DNA of 35,358 bases from Frankia sp. EI5c (GTDB taxonomy: Bacteria; Actinomycetota; Actinomycetes; Frankiales; Frankiaceae). The stretch lies in the NCBI RefSeq assembly GCF_001636565.1, contig NZ_LRTK01000006.1, forward strand, positions 159,723 to 195,080. Reading direction: 5' to 3'. Made by a program: the position numbers and the translations under genes. Under the pieces are notes generated by a model. The model saw only the letters and a program-made list of their open reading frames with translations. It was not told where the DNA came from and ran no database searches. Below are positions 1 through 7,326 of the stretch, piece after piece; within the stretch, counting starts at the first letter, position 1, and every line of letters begins with the position of its first letter.

Positions 1-1
1 G

Positions 2-1063
2 TCCACGCTCACCCTGCTGGACCGGATCGGGCTCGGCCAGTTCACCCGGGCGCTGCCGGGACGGCGGGTGACCAGCCTGCGGTTCACCTTCGCCGACGGC
101 ACCTTCCAGGTCGCCGACTTCGCCCGGCTGCACGGCGATCATCCCTATCTGTACTTCGTCCCCCAGTGGGACCTGCTGGAGATGCTCGCCCGCGCCGCCG
201 CCGAGCTCCCGGCCTTCACCCTGCTGCGGGGCCGCGAGGTGACCGGCCTGATCCGCGACGGCGACCGGGTCGTCGGCGTCCGGGCCGAGGGGCCGTACGG
301 GCCGGAGACGGTCCGTGCCCGGCTGACCGTCGGCGCCGACGGGCGCGGCTCGGTCGTCCGCACCGAGCTCGGCCTGCCGATGCGCCGGTTCGGCGCGCCG
401 ATGGACGTGCTCTGGTTCCGGCTCCCCCGCCGGGCGGACGACGGGACGGGCCTGGGCGGCACCGCCGGCCCGGGCCAGCTGCTCATCCGGATCGACCGCG
501 GGGAGTACTGGCAGGTCGCCTACCTGATCCGCAAGGGTGGCTACGACGCGGTCCGGGCCCGCGGGCTCGACTCGCTGCGCCAGAACGTCGCGACGGTCGC
601 GCCCGCCCTCGCCGACCGCGTCGGCGAGATCGGAAGCTGGGACGACGTCCGCCTGCTGACGGTGCAGATCGACCGGGCGCGGCGCTGGCACGCGCCCGGG
701 GCCCTCGTTCTCGGCGACGCGGCGCACGCGATGTCGCCCATCGGCGGCGTCGGGATCAATCTGGCGATCCAGGACGCGGTGGCCGCGGCGCGCATCCTCG
801 CCGGTCCGCTGCTGGCCGGCCGGGAGTCGGCGGCGACACCCACGGCGCGGCAGCTGGCCGCCGTGCAGCGGCGCCGCCTACCGCCGACCGTCCTCACCCA
901 GCTGCTGCAGCGAGGGGCGCAGCGCGCCTTCCTCCGCCCCACCCTGGACGCGACCGAAGTGCTCGCGGCACCCGCGGCCATCAGGTGGATCGCCCGGTTC
1001 CCGGCCGCGCAGGGCGCCGTCGCCCGCATCACGGGCGTCGGTTTCCGGCCCGAGCTGCCATGA
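2..1063 (+). CDS. FAD-dependent monooxygenase, 5'-truncated by window edge
   Basis: This is the C-terminal part (353 residues visible) of a UbiH/PHBH-type flavoprotein monooxygenase. The frame is open from the first bases of the window, so the N-terminal GxGxxG FAD-binding segment lies outside. Two family motifs are visible: VGADGRGSVVR (the DG motif contacting FAD and NAD(P)H) and GDAAHAMSPIGGVG (the GD motif binding the FAD ribityl chain). Family members hydroxylate aromatic or polyketide substrates; the substrate here cannot be told. The gene converges on a MarR regulator 23 bp downstream. The family assignment is firm, the reaction is inference. Confidence 0.85.
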   Translation, partial: STLTLLDRIGLGQFTRALPGRRVTSLRFTFADGTFQVADFARLHGDHPYLYFVPQWDLLEMLARAAAELPAFTLLRGREVTGLIRDGDRVVGVRAEGPYGPETVRARLTVGADGRGSVVRTELGLPMRRFGAPMDVLWFRLPRRADDGTGLGGTAGPGQLLIRIDRGEYWQVAYLIRKGGYDAVRARGLDSLRQNVATVAPALADRVGEIGSWDDVRLLTVQIDRARRWHAPGALVLGDAAHAMSPIGGVGINLAIQDAVAAARILAGPLLAGRESAATPTARQLAAVQRRRLPPTVLTQLLQRGAQRAFLRPTLDATEVLAAPAAIRWIARFPAAQGAVARITGVGFRPELP

Positions 1064-1086
1064 CGCCCGTCGGCCCGTGGCGACCC

Positions 1087-1626
1087 CTACCGGCGGGTGG
1101 GCGGCGGTGGATCACCGGCGGCCAGGCGCGCCAGGACCGCGGCGGCGATGGCGTCCAGTGCCTCGACCTGGTCGCCGGTCAGGACGTCGAACACGTGCTC
1201 GCGGACGAACGTGACGTGCGCGGGTGCGGCCCGCTCGATCGCCGCCCGGCCAACCGCCGTCAGGACGACGAGTGCGCCGCGGCCGTCCTCGGCGCACTCC
1301 TCGCGGGTGACCAGGCCACGCCGCTGCATGCGGGCCACATGGTGTGAGAGCCGGCTCTGCTCCCAGGACAGCTCCTGGGCGAGCCGGCTCGCCCGCAGCC
1401 GGCCGCCCGGTGCGTCGGTGAGGTGGACGAGGACGTCGTAGTCGGCCAGCGAGATCCCCGCGTCCGCGGTGAGCTCGCGGCCCATCCGCGCGGCGAGCTG
1501 GCTGGCCATGAGCAGGTAGCGGCGCCAGGCCCGCTGCTCGCGGGAGTCCAGCCAGCGCACGTCGCCCGCGGGGCGCTGGTCCGCCGGGGGGTGGAATGCC
1601 CCGCCCTCGAATCTCGTTGACACCAC
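1087..1626 (-). CDS. MarR-family transcriptional regulator
   Basis: A 179-residue winged-helix repressor-type protein. The DNA-binding region spans about residues 60-125: the recognition helix runs through LSWEQSRLSHHVARMQRRGL and the wing follows around EDGRGALVVLT, as in the MarR family. The N-terminal 35 residues are longer than usual and low in conserved features. The start is a GTG (a second GTG follows at once) with no Shine-Dalgarno sequence, consistent with leaderless translation. The gene diverges from the pirin gene, and a MarR-like palindrome lies in the 39-bp gap, so autoregulation and control of the pirin gene are likely. The ligand is unknown; members often sense phenolics or oxidants. 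Confidence 0.9.
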   Translation of the reverse strand: MVSTRFEGGAFHPPADQRPAGDVRWLDSREQRAWRRYLLMASQLAARMGRELTADAGISLADYDVLVHLTDAPGGRLRASRLAQELSWEQSRLSHHVARMQRRGLVTREECAEDGRGALVVLTAVGRAAIERAAPAHVTFVREHVFDVLTGDQVEALDAIAAAVLARLAAGDPPPPTRR

Positions 1627-1633
1627 ACGTAAC

Positions 1634-1652
1634 TTAATGACACGTCATGTAA
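1634..1652. promoter_or_regulatory. Probable MarR operator
   Basis: An AT-rich near-palindrome, TTAATGAC-AC-GTCATGTAA, sits in the 39-bp gap between the divergent MarR and pirin genes. The inner TGAC/GTCA arms match perfectly and the outer arms differ by one inserted base. Length and symmetry fit MarR dimers. It ends 8 bp from the regulator's start codon, so bound protein would block both promoters. Inference from position and symmetry. Confidence 0.6.
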
Positions 1653-1665
1653 ATGGGAAGGGGTC

Positions 1666-2439
1666 ATGATGACCGGCGTGGCACCGAGGCCGCAGGTCGA
1701 CATCCGCCGGGCGAGCGACCGGGGGAAGACGCGGATCAGCTGGCTCGACTCGAAGCACTCGTTCTCGTTCGGCCGCCACTACGACCCGGCCAACACCCAC
1801 CACGGGCTCCTGCTGGTCAACAACGACGACATCGTGCGCCCCGGCACGGGCTTCGAGACCCATCCGCACACCGACATGGAGATCGTCACCTGGGTCCTGC
1901 GGGGGTCACTCGTCCACCAGGACTCGACCGGCAACGCGGGTGTGATCTACCCGGGGCTCGCCCAGCGGATGAGCGCCGGGCGGGGCATCCTGCACTCCGA
2001 GAAGAACGACGCCTGGCGCCTGGCCGGCGGCGAACCCCACGACGAGGAGGTGCACTTCATCCAGATGTGGGTTGTTCCGGACGAGCATGGGCTCGACCCG
2101 GGCTACGAGCAGCTGGAGATCGACGACGAGCTGCTCCGGGGTGGTCTCGTCACCGTCGCCTCCGGCATGGACCGGCATGACGGGGCGTCGGCCATCCGGA
2201 TCCGCAACCGGTACGCGGCCCTGCACGTGGCGCGGCTCGCGCCCGGGCAGAGCGTCGAGCTGCCCGACGCGCCCTACCTGCACCTGTTCACCGCCCGCGG
2301 CGCGGTCGCCCTGGAGGGGTCCGGTCCGCTGGGCGAGGGAGACGCGGCGCGGTTCACCGGCGCGGGCGGCCAGCGGGTGACCGCCGAGGAGCCGGCCGAG
2401 GTCCTGGTCTGGGAGATGCACGCCAGCCTGGCCGCCTGA
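1666..2439 (+). CDS. Pirin-family bicupin (quercetinase-like)
   Basis: A 257-residue pirin/YhaK-type cupin. The N-terminal cupin carries the metal set in the usual spacing: His66 and His68 in ETHPHTDMEI, then His110 and Glu112 in GRGILHSEKND, the pattern of human pirin and E. coli YhhW. Residues about 150-257 form the pirin C-terminal domain. Family members bind Fe or Ni; some open flavonols such as quercetin, others act as redox-sensitive regulators. The start is the first of two consecutive ATGs, behind a GGAAGGGG ribosome site. Placement beside a divergent MarR gene suggests induction by an aromatic or oxidative signal. Family assignment is firm, substrate unknown. Confidence 0.92.
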   Translation: MMTGVAPRPQVDIRRASDRGKTRISWLDSKHSFSFGRHYDPANTHHGLLLVNNDDIVRPGTGFETHPHTDMEIVTWVLRGSLVHQDSTGNAGVIYPGLAQRMSAGRGILHSEKNDAWRLAGGEPHDEEVHFIQMWVVPDEHGLDPGYEQLEIDDELLRGGLVTVASGMDRHDGASAIRIRNRYAALHVARLAPGQSVELPDAPYLHLFTARGAVALEGSGPLGEGDAARFTGAGGQRVTAEEPAEVLVWEMHASLAA

Positions 2440-2568
2440 TGCCCGACCAGGTCACCCGGGCCTGGCGATGACGGCGGTCCCGGCGATGACGGCGGGCCGG
2501 CGGGTTGCGCCGATCGGCCCGCCGGCCCACCGGCTCTGTTCGGCGGCCTCCGACTGGGATCGGAATGG

Positions 2569-2574
2569 TAACGT
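2569..2574 (+). promoter_or_regulatory. -10 element of vapBC operon, likely leaderless
   Basis: TAACGT lies 6 bp before the vapB ATG and no Shine-Dalgarno sequence intervenes. Transcription would start at or next to the A of the start codon, as in many actinobacterial leaderless genes. No convincing -35 was seen. Confidence 0.45.
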
Positions 2575-2580
2575 TTTCCC

Positions 2581-2817
2581 ATGGAAGCTGTCGTGGATCA
2601 GGCGGGCCGGATCGTGCTGCCCAAGGCCATCCGCGACGCGCTGGGCCTACACCCGGGCACGAGAGTGGATATCTCGGCTTACGGGGCTGGTGTGCAGGTC
2701 GTACCGGCCGGCAGAACCGCTCGCCTGGTCGAGGAGAACGGCGTGCTCGTGTCAGCCGGCGACACACCTGTGGACGACGACGTGCTGTTCGGCCTCATCG
2801 ACGCGGGACGCAGGTGA
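2581..2817 (+). CDS. vapB: VapB-like antitoxin, AbrB/MazE/SpoVT fold
   Basis: A 78-residue antitoxin. Residues 1-45 form a swapped-hairpin AbrB DNA-binding domain ([20 protein letters not shown], then PGTRVDI). The acidic C-terminal tail (about 55-78, [15 protein letters not shown]) is the usual segment that wraps round the toxin and blocks its active site. The stop codon overlaps the GTG start of the next gene by 4 bp (GTGA), giving translational coupling. Such antitoxins repress their own operon together with the toxin. Assignment rests on domain plus the PIN partner. Confidence 0.88.
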   Translation: MEAVVDQAGRIVLPKAIRDALGLHPGTRVDISAYGAGVQVVPAGRTARLVEENGVLVSAGDTPVDDDVLFGLIDAGRR

Positions 2818-3221
2818 CCGTCGCCGTCGACACCAGCGTCGCCGTCCCGCTGCTCGTCCGCTCACATCTACGGCACGCGGACGTGACGCGGTGGTGGAAC
2901 GGACAGCGACTCACACTGAGTGGGCACGCCCTGGCGGAGACCTACTCGGTACTGACCAGGTTGCCGGGCGAGGCCCGGCTTTCGGGGCCGGACGCCGCGC
3001 GCCTGCTCGATGCGAGGTTCGCGGCGCCGTTGGCGCTGACCGGCCCACCCGCCCGGGAGATCCACACGACCCTGAGCCAGCTCGGCATCGCGGGGGGCGC
3101 CGTATATGACGGGCTGGTGGCGCTCGCGGCCAAAGAACACGGCCTGGCCCTCGCGACGCGGGACGCACGCGCGCGCGGAACCTACGACGCGGTCGGGGTC
3201 AGGGTGATTCTGGTCGGGTGA
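2814..3221 (+). CDS. vapC: VapC-like PIN-domain ribonuclease toxin
   Basis: A 135-residue PIN-domain protein starting at the GTG that overlaps vapB. The acidic quartet of the metal-dependent RNase site is present: Asp6 (AVDTSVAV), Glu42 ([10 protein letters not shown]), Asp99 ([12 protein letters not shown]) and Asp117 ([11 protein letters not shown]). Length and motif spacing are normal for VapC, so the toxin looks intact. VapC toxins cleave specific tRNAs or rRNA until neutralised by VapB; the target here is unknown. A longer reading of the same frame from about 2505 would run through vapB and is rejected. Confidence 0.9.
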   Translation: MTVAVDTSVAVPLLVRSHLRHADVTRWWNGQRLTLSGHALAETYSVLTRLPGEARLSGPDAARLLDARFAAPLALTGPPAREIHTTLSQLGIAGGAVYDGLVALAAKEHGLALATRDARARGTYDAVGVRVILVG

Positions 3222-3254
3222 GGCCGCAATACGCCTGGCGGGCCGGTCCCTGAT

Positions 3255-3269
3255 CCGCCCGTCCGGCGG
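3255..3269 (+). terminator. Weak hairpin after vapC
   Basis: CCGCC and GGCGG arms (5 bp) with a 5-base loop lie about 34 bp after the vapC stop. There is no U-tract, and the surrounding sequence is so GC-rich that chance is quite possible. Confidence 0.25.
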
Positions 3270-3425
3270 GGGCCGGCGGCGTGGAGCATTGCCCGCGGTC
3301 GCGGCGGGCCGCAGACTGCCGTCGCATCTCCCGAGGCTCCGTGCGCGCGGAGTCGGCCGACCAGCCGCCCCTGACCTGCGGTGGCCCGCCGACACAGTGC
3401 GGCGGAGCACCGAAAGGACGCGAAC

Positions 3426-4289
3426 GTGCGGGCTGTCCTGACCTCCGCGATGCTGGCCTCCGCGATGACGTCGCTGCTGGCCGCGCCGGCCGCGGCCGGC
3501 GGCTCCCCCGGACACGCGCCGGGTGCACCGGGCGACACGGGCGTCGTCACGCTCGGGGCCGAGGACCTCATCGGCGACATCGAGATTCACGTGGACCTTG
3601 ATCCCGCCCCGGAGCCCGGCCTCTTCGGCATCGGCGGCACCGACCTCCCGATCATCAGACTGCCCGGCGAGGCCGCAGATACCGCGGCCGCGGACGGCGC
3701 GCGGAAGGTGCCCGCCGTCCCCGCCGTCCCCGCCACGCCCGCCGTCCCCGCCACGCCCGCCGTCCCCTCCCCGACCGTCGTCCCCTCCCCGGCCGCGGGG
3801 CCCGCCGCACGGGGCGCACCCGCGGGGCCCGCACCCAGCGGGTCGGCGGCCCGGGGCCGGGGTGGGGCCGGTGGTTCCGCACCCCGCGCGGCGGACGCCC
3901 GGCCAGCACCCAACCCGCGGCTACCTGGCTCCCCGCAGGCCGGGGAATCCAGCCCATCCGAGCCGGCCGGCTACCGGCCGGTGCTGGGATTCCGGACGGG
4001 CAGTCCGGAGAACGACCTCGGCGGCAGGCAGCCCGCCGGGAACGGCCTGCCCACGGCGGGCCCAGGAAAAGGCGCCGAGAGCGCGGCCGCGCGGACCGCC
4101 GGGCCGACCGCGGCCGTGCGCTCCGGCCCGGCCGGTGGGCGCGGCACGGCGGTGAGATCCCCCGCGGAACGGGCCCTGCTCGCCGGGACGACCACCCTTG
4201 GCATGGCTCTCGCGGGGCTCGGGCTGGCCGTCGCGCCCGTCTCCCGCGGGCTGGTCCGGCGGGCGGCCCGCGGCCAGCATCGCCGCTGA
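3426..4289 (+). CDS. Secreted Pro/Ala-rich protein with C-terminal membrane helix
   Basis: I do not recognise this 287-residue protein. Residues 1-24 look like a Sec signal peptide (MRAVLTSAMLASAMTSLLAA, then PAAAGG). Residues about 90-130 are tandem PAVPATP-type repeats; up to about 245 it is low-complexity Pro/Ala/Gly/Ser with no cysteine-rich or catalytic motif. The C-terminus has a hydrophobic stretch (LLAGTTTLGMALAGLGLAVA) followed by Arg/His-rich residues, so it is probably anchored with its body outside the cell. The GTG start was chosen for the GAAAGGA ribosome site 8 bp upstream and because it begins the signal peptide directly. No partner is evident. Confidence 0.7.
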   Translation: MRAVLTSAMLASAMTSLLAAPAAAGGSPGHAPGAPGDTGVVTLGAEDLIGDIEIHVDLDPAPEPGLFGIGGTDLPIIRLPGEAADTAAADGARKVPAVPAVPATPAVPATPAVPSPTVVPSPAAGPAARGAPAGPAPSGSAARGRGGAGGSAPRAADARPAPNPRLPGSPQAGESSPSEPAGYRPVLGFRTGSPENDLGGRQPAGNGLPTAGPGKGAESAAARTAGPTAAVRSGPAGGRGTAVRSPAERALLAGTTTLGMALAGLGLAVAPVSRGLVRRAARGQHRR

Positions 4290-4319
4290 CCGCCGGTCAG
4301 GCGATGGCGATCTCCAACA

Positions 4320-5366
4320 TCAGGTGATCTCCAGGATCTCGTCGACGCCGCGGCGGGGTGTGGCGGGCAACGGCGGCAGGGCGGGATCGGGCCGGCCAAG
4401 CCGCAGCAGCATCTGGACGTGCCCGCTGGAGCCGATCACGGAACGGAGCTGCTCCCGGCTCGCGTCGAGGTCGATCACCTGGCCCAGCGGCGACGCGGCC
4501 AGACCGCGTACCGTCGCGGCCAGCATCACCAGCCCGGTCGCCCCACCGGCGAGCAGCCAGTCGACCGGCCGATCCGCGTCGGTACCGATGGCGACGACGG
4601 TCGGTCGTTCCACCTGCCTGGCGGCTCCCTCGGCTCCCGCGGCGGCGCCGTCCCCCACGCCGTTCCCAGGCACGGCGAAGTCGCGCAGCACGAACTCCGA
4701 CTGGCGGTCCGCGGGAGCGACCTCGACCGCGCTGGGGGGAATGCCGTCGGCCGCCGCGGACGAGTCGCGGCGCCAGCTCCGCAGCTCCTCCGCGTAGGCG
4801 GGGTCGCGGGACTCGTGCCAGTCGGCCCGCGAGAGCAGCACCGAGGTCGCGATCCGGGAGTCGGTGTCGTCCACGAACCAGGCCCAGGCGGAGCTGGCCT
4901 CGGCGGCGCGGCGCAACGCGGTCACGTCATCGGGGCCGAGCCGGCCACGCTCCCCCGCGATGAACGGGCGCCGGTCGGTGTGCCGGCTGGACATCGCGGC
5001 GACCAGGTCGGCCTCGGCGGGGTCGGCCGGCCGCCGGCCGGTCACCCGGAGCAAGGCGAGCGGTTCGTCCGCGGGCGGCGGGCAGGTGGTCTCGTCGAGG
5101 TCGCTGAGCACCACCTCCACGGCGAGACCCCGCGACCGCGCGGCAAGGCGCGCGAAGGTGAGCGTGGCACCGCAGCTGAGCAGAAGCTGCCGCCCCTCGG
5201 GGTCGACGACCGGCAGCAGCCGGGCGGGGTCGGCGAACAGGTGCAGGCCCGTGGCGTCCAGCTGCCACCGCCAGGGCTGGGTGTTGTGAATCGACGGCGC
5301 GAGGGCGGCCAGCCCGACGATCGCGCGGGCGTCGTCCTCCGTCAGACGCATGGCGGTGCCGACCAT
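4320..5366 (-). CDS. Acg-family nitroreductase-like protein
   Basis: A 348-residue protein of the Acg (M. tuberculosis Rv2032) branch of the nitroreductase superfamily. The diagnostic SIHNTQPWRW is at residues 25-34, and the typical PVVDPEGRQLLLSCGA and SSRHTDRRPF segments follow. Acg proteins keep a nitroreductase fold with a lid over FMN and are thought to sequester flavin rather than reduce nitro compounds. The start with GGGAG 6 bp upstream gives the family's usual length; an in-frame ATG at 5534 would add 56 unconserved residues. It lies co-directional with, and 184 bp after, an Rv2004c-like gene, and acg and Rv2004c are both DosR-regulon genes in mycobacteria. This suggests a low-oxygen role (inference). 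Confidence 0.88.
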   Translation of the reverse strand: MVGTAMRLTEDDARAIVGLAALAPSIHNTQPWRWQLDATGLHLFADPARLLPVVDPEGRQLLLSCGATLTFARLAARSRGLAVEVVLSDLDETTCPPPADEPLALLRVTGRRPADPAEADLVAAMSSRHTDRRPFIAGERGRLGPDDVTALRRAAEASSAWAWFVDDTDSRIATSVLLSRADWHESRDPAYAEELRSWRRDSSAAADGIPPSAVEVAPADRQSEFVLRDFAVPGNGVGDGAAAGAEGAARQVERPTVVAIGTDADRPVDWLLAGGATGLVMLAATVRGLAASPLGQVIDLDASREQLRSVIGSSGHVQMLLRLGRPDPALPPLPATPRRGVDEILEIT

Positions 5367-5384
5367 GACCCACTCCCGTCCGTC

Positions 5385-5417
5385 GACCCTGGCGCCGACC
5401 CTGGCATTGTCGACCCT
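5385..5417. repeat. Short direct repeats upstream of Acg-like gene
   Basis: GACCCTGGC occurs at 5385 and 5397 and a partial copy (GACCCT) at 5412, all within 55 bp upstream of the nitroreductase start. The spacing (12 and 15 bp) could present a half-site series to a regulator, but the motif matches none I know. Confidence 0.35.
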
Positions 5418-5530
5418 CCAACCGGAGCATGCCCCGCCTGCCCGCCCGAGGTCCGTCGTACCCAGGATGTCGCCCCTCAGACGGCGGCCTGGATGAAGCG
5501 GTGCCCGGAGGGACGCGGCGCCCAGATGCG

Positions 5531-5562
5531 GCACTCAGACGATGCCGCACTCAGACGATGCA
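5531..5562. repeat. 16-bp tandem duplication across stop codon
   Basis: Two copies of GCACTCAGACGATGC plus one base lie head to tail. The second contains the TGA of the kinase gene (5551-5553 read in reverse) and its last codons; the first is a downstream copy. The period is not a multiple of three. Confidence 0.85.
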
Positions 5563-7155
5563 GCGCTCGGCGGCGTGGAACGCCTCCCCCTCGGGAACCG
5601 CCGTCTGGATCACCCTGGCGGTCGGCCAGGGCTCGGCCCACGCGCTCATCGCCCGGTGCACGACCGACGTGGTGCCGGCGGTGTCGGCGGTGGCCCGCAG
5701 GCCCTCCCCCGGGGACACTCCCCGCTCGGCGGCGTCCCGGCGGGCCAGTCGCGCCGCGGCCACCTCGGGCGAGGTGACACAGCGCAGCTCGATCAGCTCC
5801 GACGAGGTGTCCCGCGCCAGCCGCGCGGCCGCGGCCCGGTGCCTACCGTCGGACCAGGAGGCGTCAATGATCACGGTGTCGCCGCGTTCCAGGCCGGCGC
5901 GCGCCCGGGCCAGCAGCTCCGTGTACGTCCGCGCGGTGGTCTCCGACGCGAGCGGCCACACGTAGGAGTTGTCGCTGCCCGGGACATCCACGGTGAACTT
6001 CGCCCGCACCAGGTCGGACCGGATCAGCACCCGGCCGTCGTCGCCGGCGGCGAGCCGGCCCGCCAGCGTCGACTTGCCGGTGCCCGGAAGGCCGCCCACC
6101 AGCACCAGCCGCACCCGCGCGCGGCGCAGCCGCCGGTAGGAGATGTCGGCGAGCCGCCGGGCCTGTTCCCCGGCCCGCCGGGCCGACTCCGGCCCGGCCG
6201 TGCCCGCCACCGCGGCGCCGGCCGCGGCGACCGCGTCGACCAGTGCCTGGTAGGCGATATGCAGGTGCTCCAGGGAGCGCGGATGACCGCCGGCAACGCA
6301 CGCCCGGTATTCGCGCACGAGGCTTTCGGCGTCCTCGGGTACGCCGAGCCGCTCAAGGTCCACCGCGAGCAGCGCGATGTCCCCGAGGACGTCGCCGTGC
6401 CACCCGTCGCCGCCGAGCCGGCCCAGGATGCGCGGGCCGTCGTCCAGGCAGTAGATCCCCTCGGCCCGCAGAGCTCCGTGACCGCCCCGGATCCAGCCGT
6501 CCCGCGCGCGCGTCGCCAGCAGGCCGCCGCGACCGGCGAGATACGCCCGGGCGAGCCGGCCGATCTCGCCCACCACCTCGGTGTCCAGCACCGTCCCGCG
6601 GAACGGCTCGGCAGCGGCGAGCACCGCGTCCCACCGCCGCGCGGTCAGCTCCGGACCGTCCCCGCCGCCGTCGGCACACCGGCTGGACGGACCGAGTTCC
6701 GCGTGGAAGGCCGCGACCGCGCGGGCGATGGCGCGCAGCGGCGCCTCCAGCCGGTCGCCCCGCCGGACCAGGACCGCGAGCTGCCGGCCGGCGGGCAGGC
6801 GCCGCATGACGACGGCATGGTCGCGCGGGGCGCCGCTGTCGTCGACGACGTCCGCCACGCCCAGGTAGACCCCCGGGGCGAGCGGCCTGTTGCGCCGCAC
6901 CTCGGCCCGGCAGGCGGCCAGGCGCGACAGCCGGCCGTGGAACCCCGGATCGTCCGGGTCCACCGGCCGGCGCCGTTTGAGCACGCGGTCGCCGGAGAGG
7001 TACAGCAGCGCGGCGTCGGTCTCGACGACCTGCCCGCCGCCGGCTGTCGGCCCACCGCACGTGACGTGCCCACCGCCGGCGGCCTGCCCACCGCCGGCCG
7101 GCCGGGCCCAGACCTCCGCCGGAACGGTCATCGCGGCCACCTGCTCGACCGGCAT
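5551..7155 (-). CDS. Rv2004c-like protein: APH-like domain plus P-loop kinase
   Basis: A 534-residue two-domain protein. Residues about 45-290 resemble an aminoglycoside-phosphotransferase/choline-kinase fold; residues 348-534 are a P-loop kinase of zeta-toxin/gluconate-kinase type with Walker A GGLPGTGKST (354-363) and RSDLVRAKF, IIDASW and RCVTSPEVAAARLARR segments. This architecture is that of M. tuberculosis Rv2004c, a DosR-regulon gene of unknown reaction. Odd point: the APH catalytic motif, normally HGD, reads HGA here (226-228), and the later acidic metal-binding motif appears replaced by LGRLGG, so the first domain may be inactive. GGGAGG 4 bp before the ATG supports the start. The gene lies between the histidine kinase and the Acg-like gene, same direction. 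Substrate unknown. Confidence 0.85.
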   Translation of the reverse strand: MPVEQVAAMTVPAEVWARPAGGGQAAGGGHVTCGGPTAGGGQVVETDAALLYLSGDRVLKRRRPVDPDDPGFHGRLSRLAACRAEVRRNRPLAPGVYLGVADVVDDSGAPRDHAVVMRRLPAGRQLAVLVRRGDRLEAPLRAIARAVAAFHAELGPSSRCADGGGDGPELTARRWDAVLAAAEPFRGTVLDTEVVGEIGRLARAYLAGRGGLLATRARDGWIRGGHGALRAEGIYCLDDGPRILGRLGGDGWHGDVLGDIALLAVDLERLGVPEDAESLVREYRACVAGGHPRSLEHLHIAYQALVDAVAAAGAAVAGTAGPESARRAGEQARRLADISYRRLRRARVRLVLVGGLPGTGKSTLAGRLAAGDDGRVLIRSDLVRAKFTVDVPGSDNSYVWPLASETTARTYTELLARARAGLERGDTVIIDASWSDGRHRAAAARLARDTSSELIELRCVTSPEVAAARLARRDAAERGVSPGEGLRATADTAGTTSVVHRAMSAWAEPWPTARVIQTAVPEGEAFHAAERCIV

Positions 7156-7233
7156 CGCACCTCCCGAGCCCCCGCTGCCCGCCAGGTAACCATCGTGGCG
7201 GGCGCGGGCCCGGTCGAAGACCCGCGAGGGACC

Positions 7234-7258
7234 CCGGTACGCGGGCCTTTCGTACCGG
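7234..7258. promoter_or_regulatory. 8-bp inverted repeat upstream of the Rv2004c-like gene
   Basis: CCGGTACG and CGTACCGG are perfect arms separated by 9 bases, centred about 91 bp before the start codon at 7155. An overlapping repeat (GCGGGCC 7241-7247, GGCCCGC 7257-7263) offers an alternative fold. The 171-bp gap holds only this between the histidine kinase stop and the next gene. It could be an operator or a weak terminator. It does not match the DosR box I recall (GGGAC half-sites around an AT-rich centre). Confidence 0.4.
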
Positions 7259-7326
7259 CCCGCCCAGTCGTCGGTCCCGGCGGGAGACCGGTCGCCCGCG
7301 GCCGGCCTGACGGCCGGTGGGCGGGC

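Noticed and set aside
4290-4319. Terminator between secreted protein and Acg-like genes
   Set aside because: The 30-bp gap has no inverted repeat worth calling; only a partial GATCTCCA repeat at 4309 and 4326.
7156-7326. DosR-box upstream of the Rv2004c-like gene
   Set aside because: GGGACC and GGTCCC half-sites occur but not in the spaced palindromic arrangement with an AT-rich core; chance is likely at this GC content.
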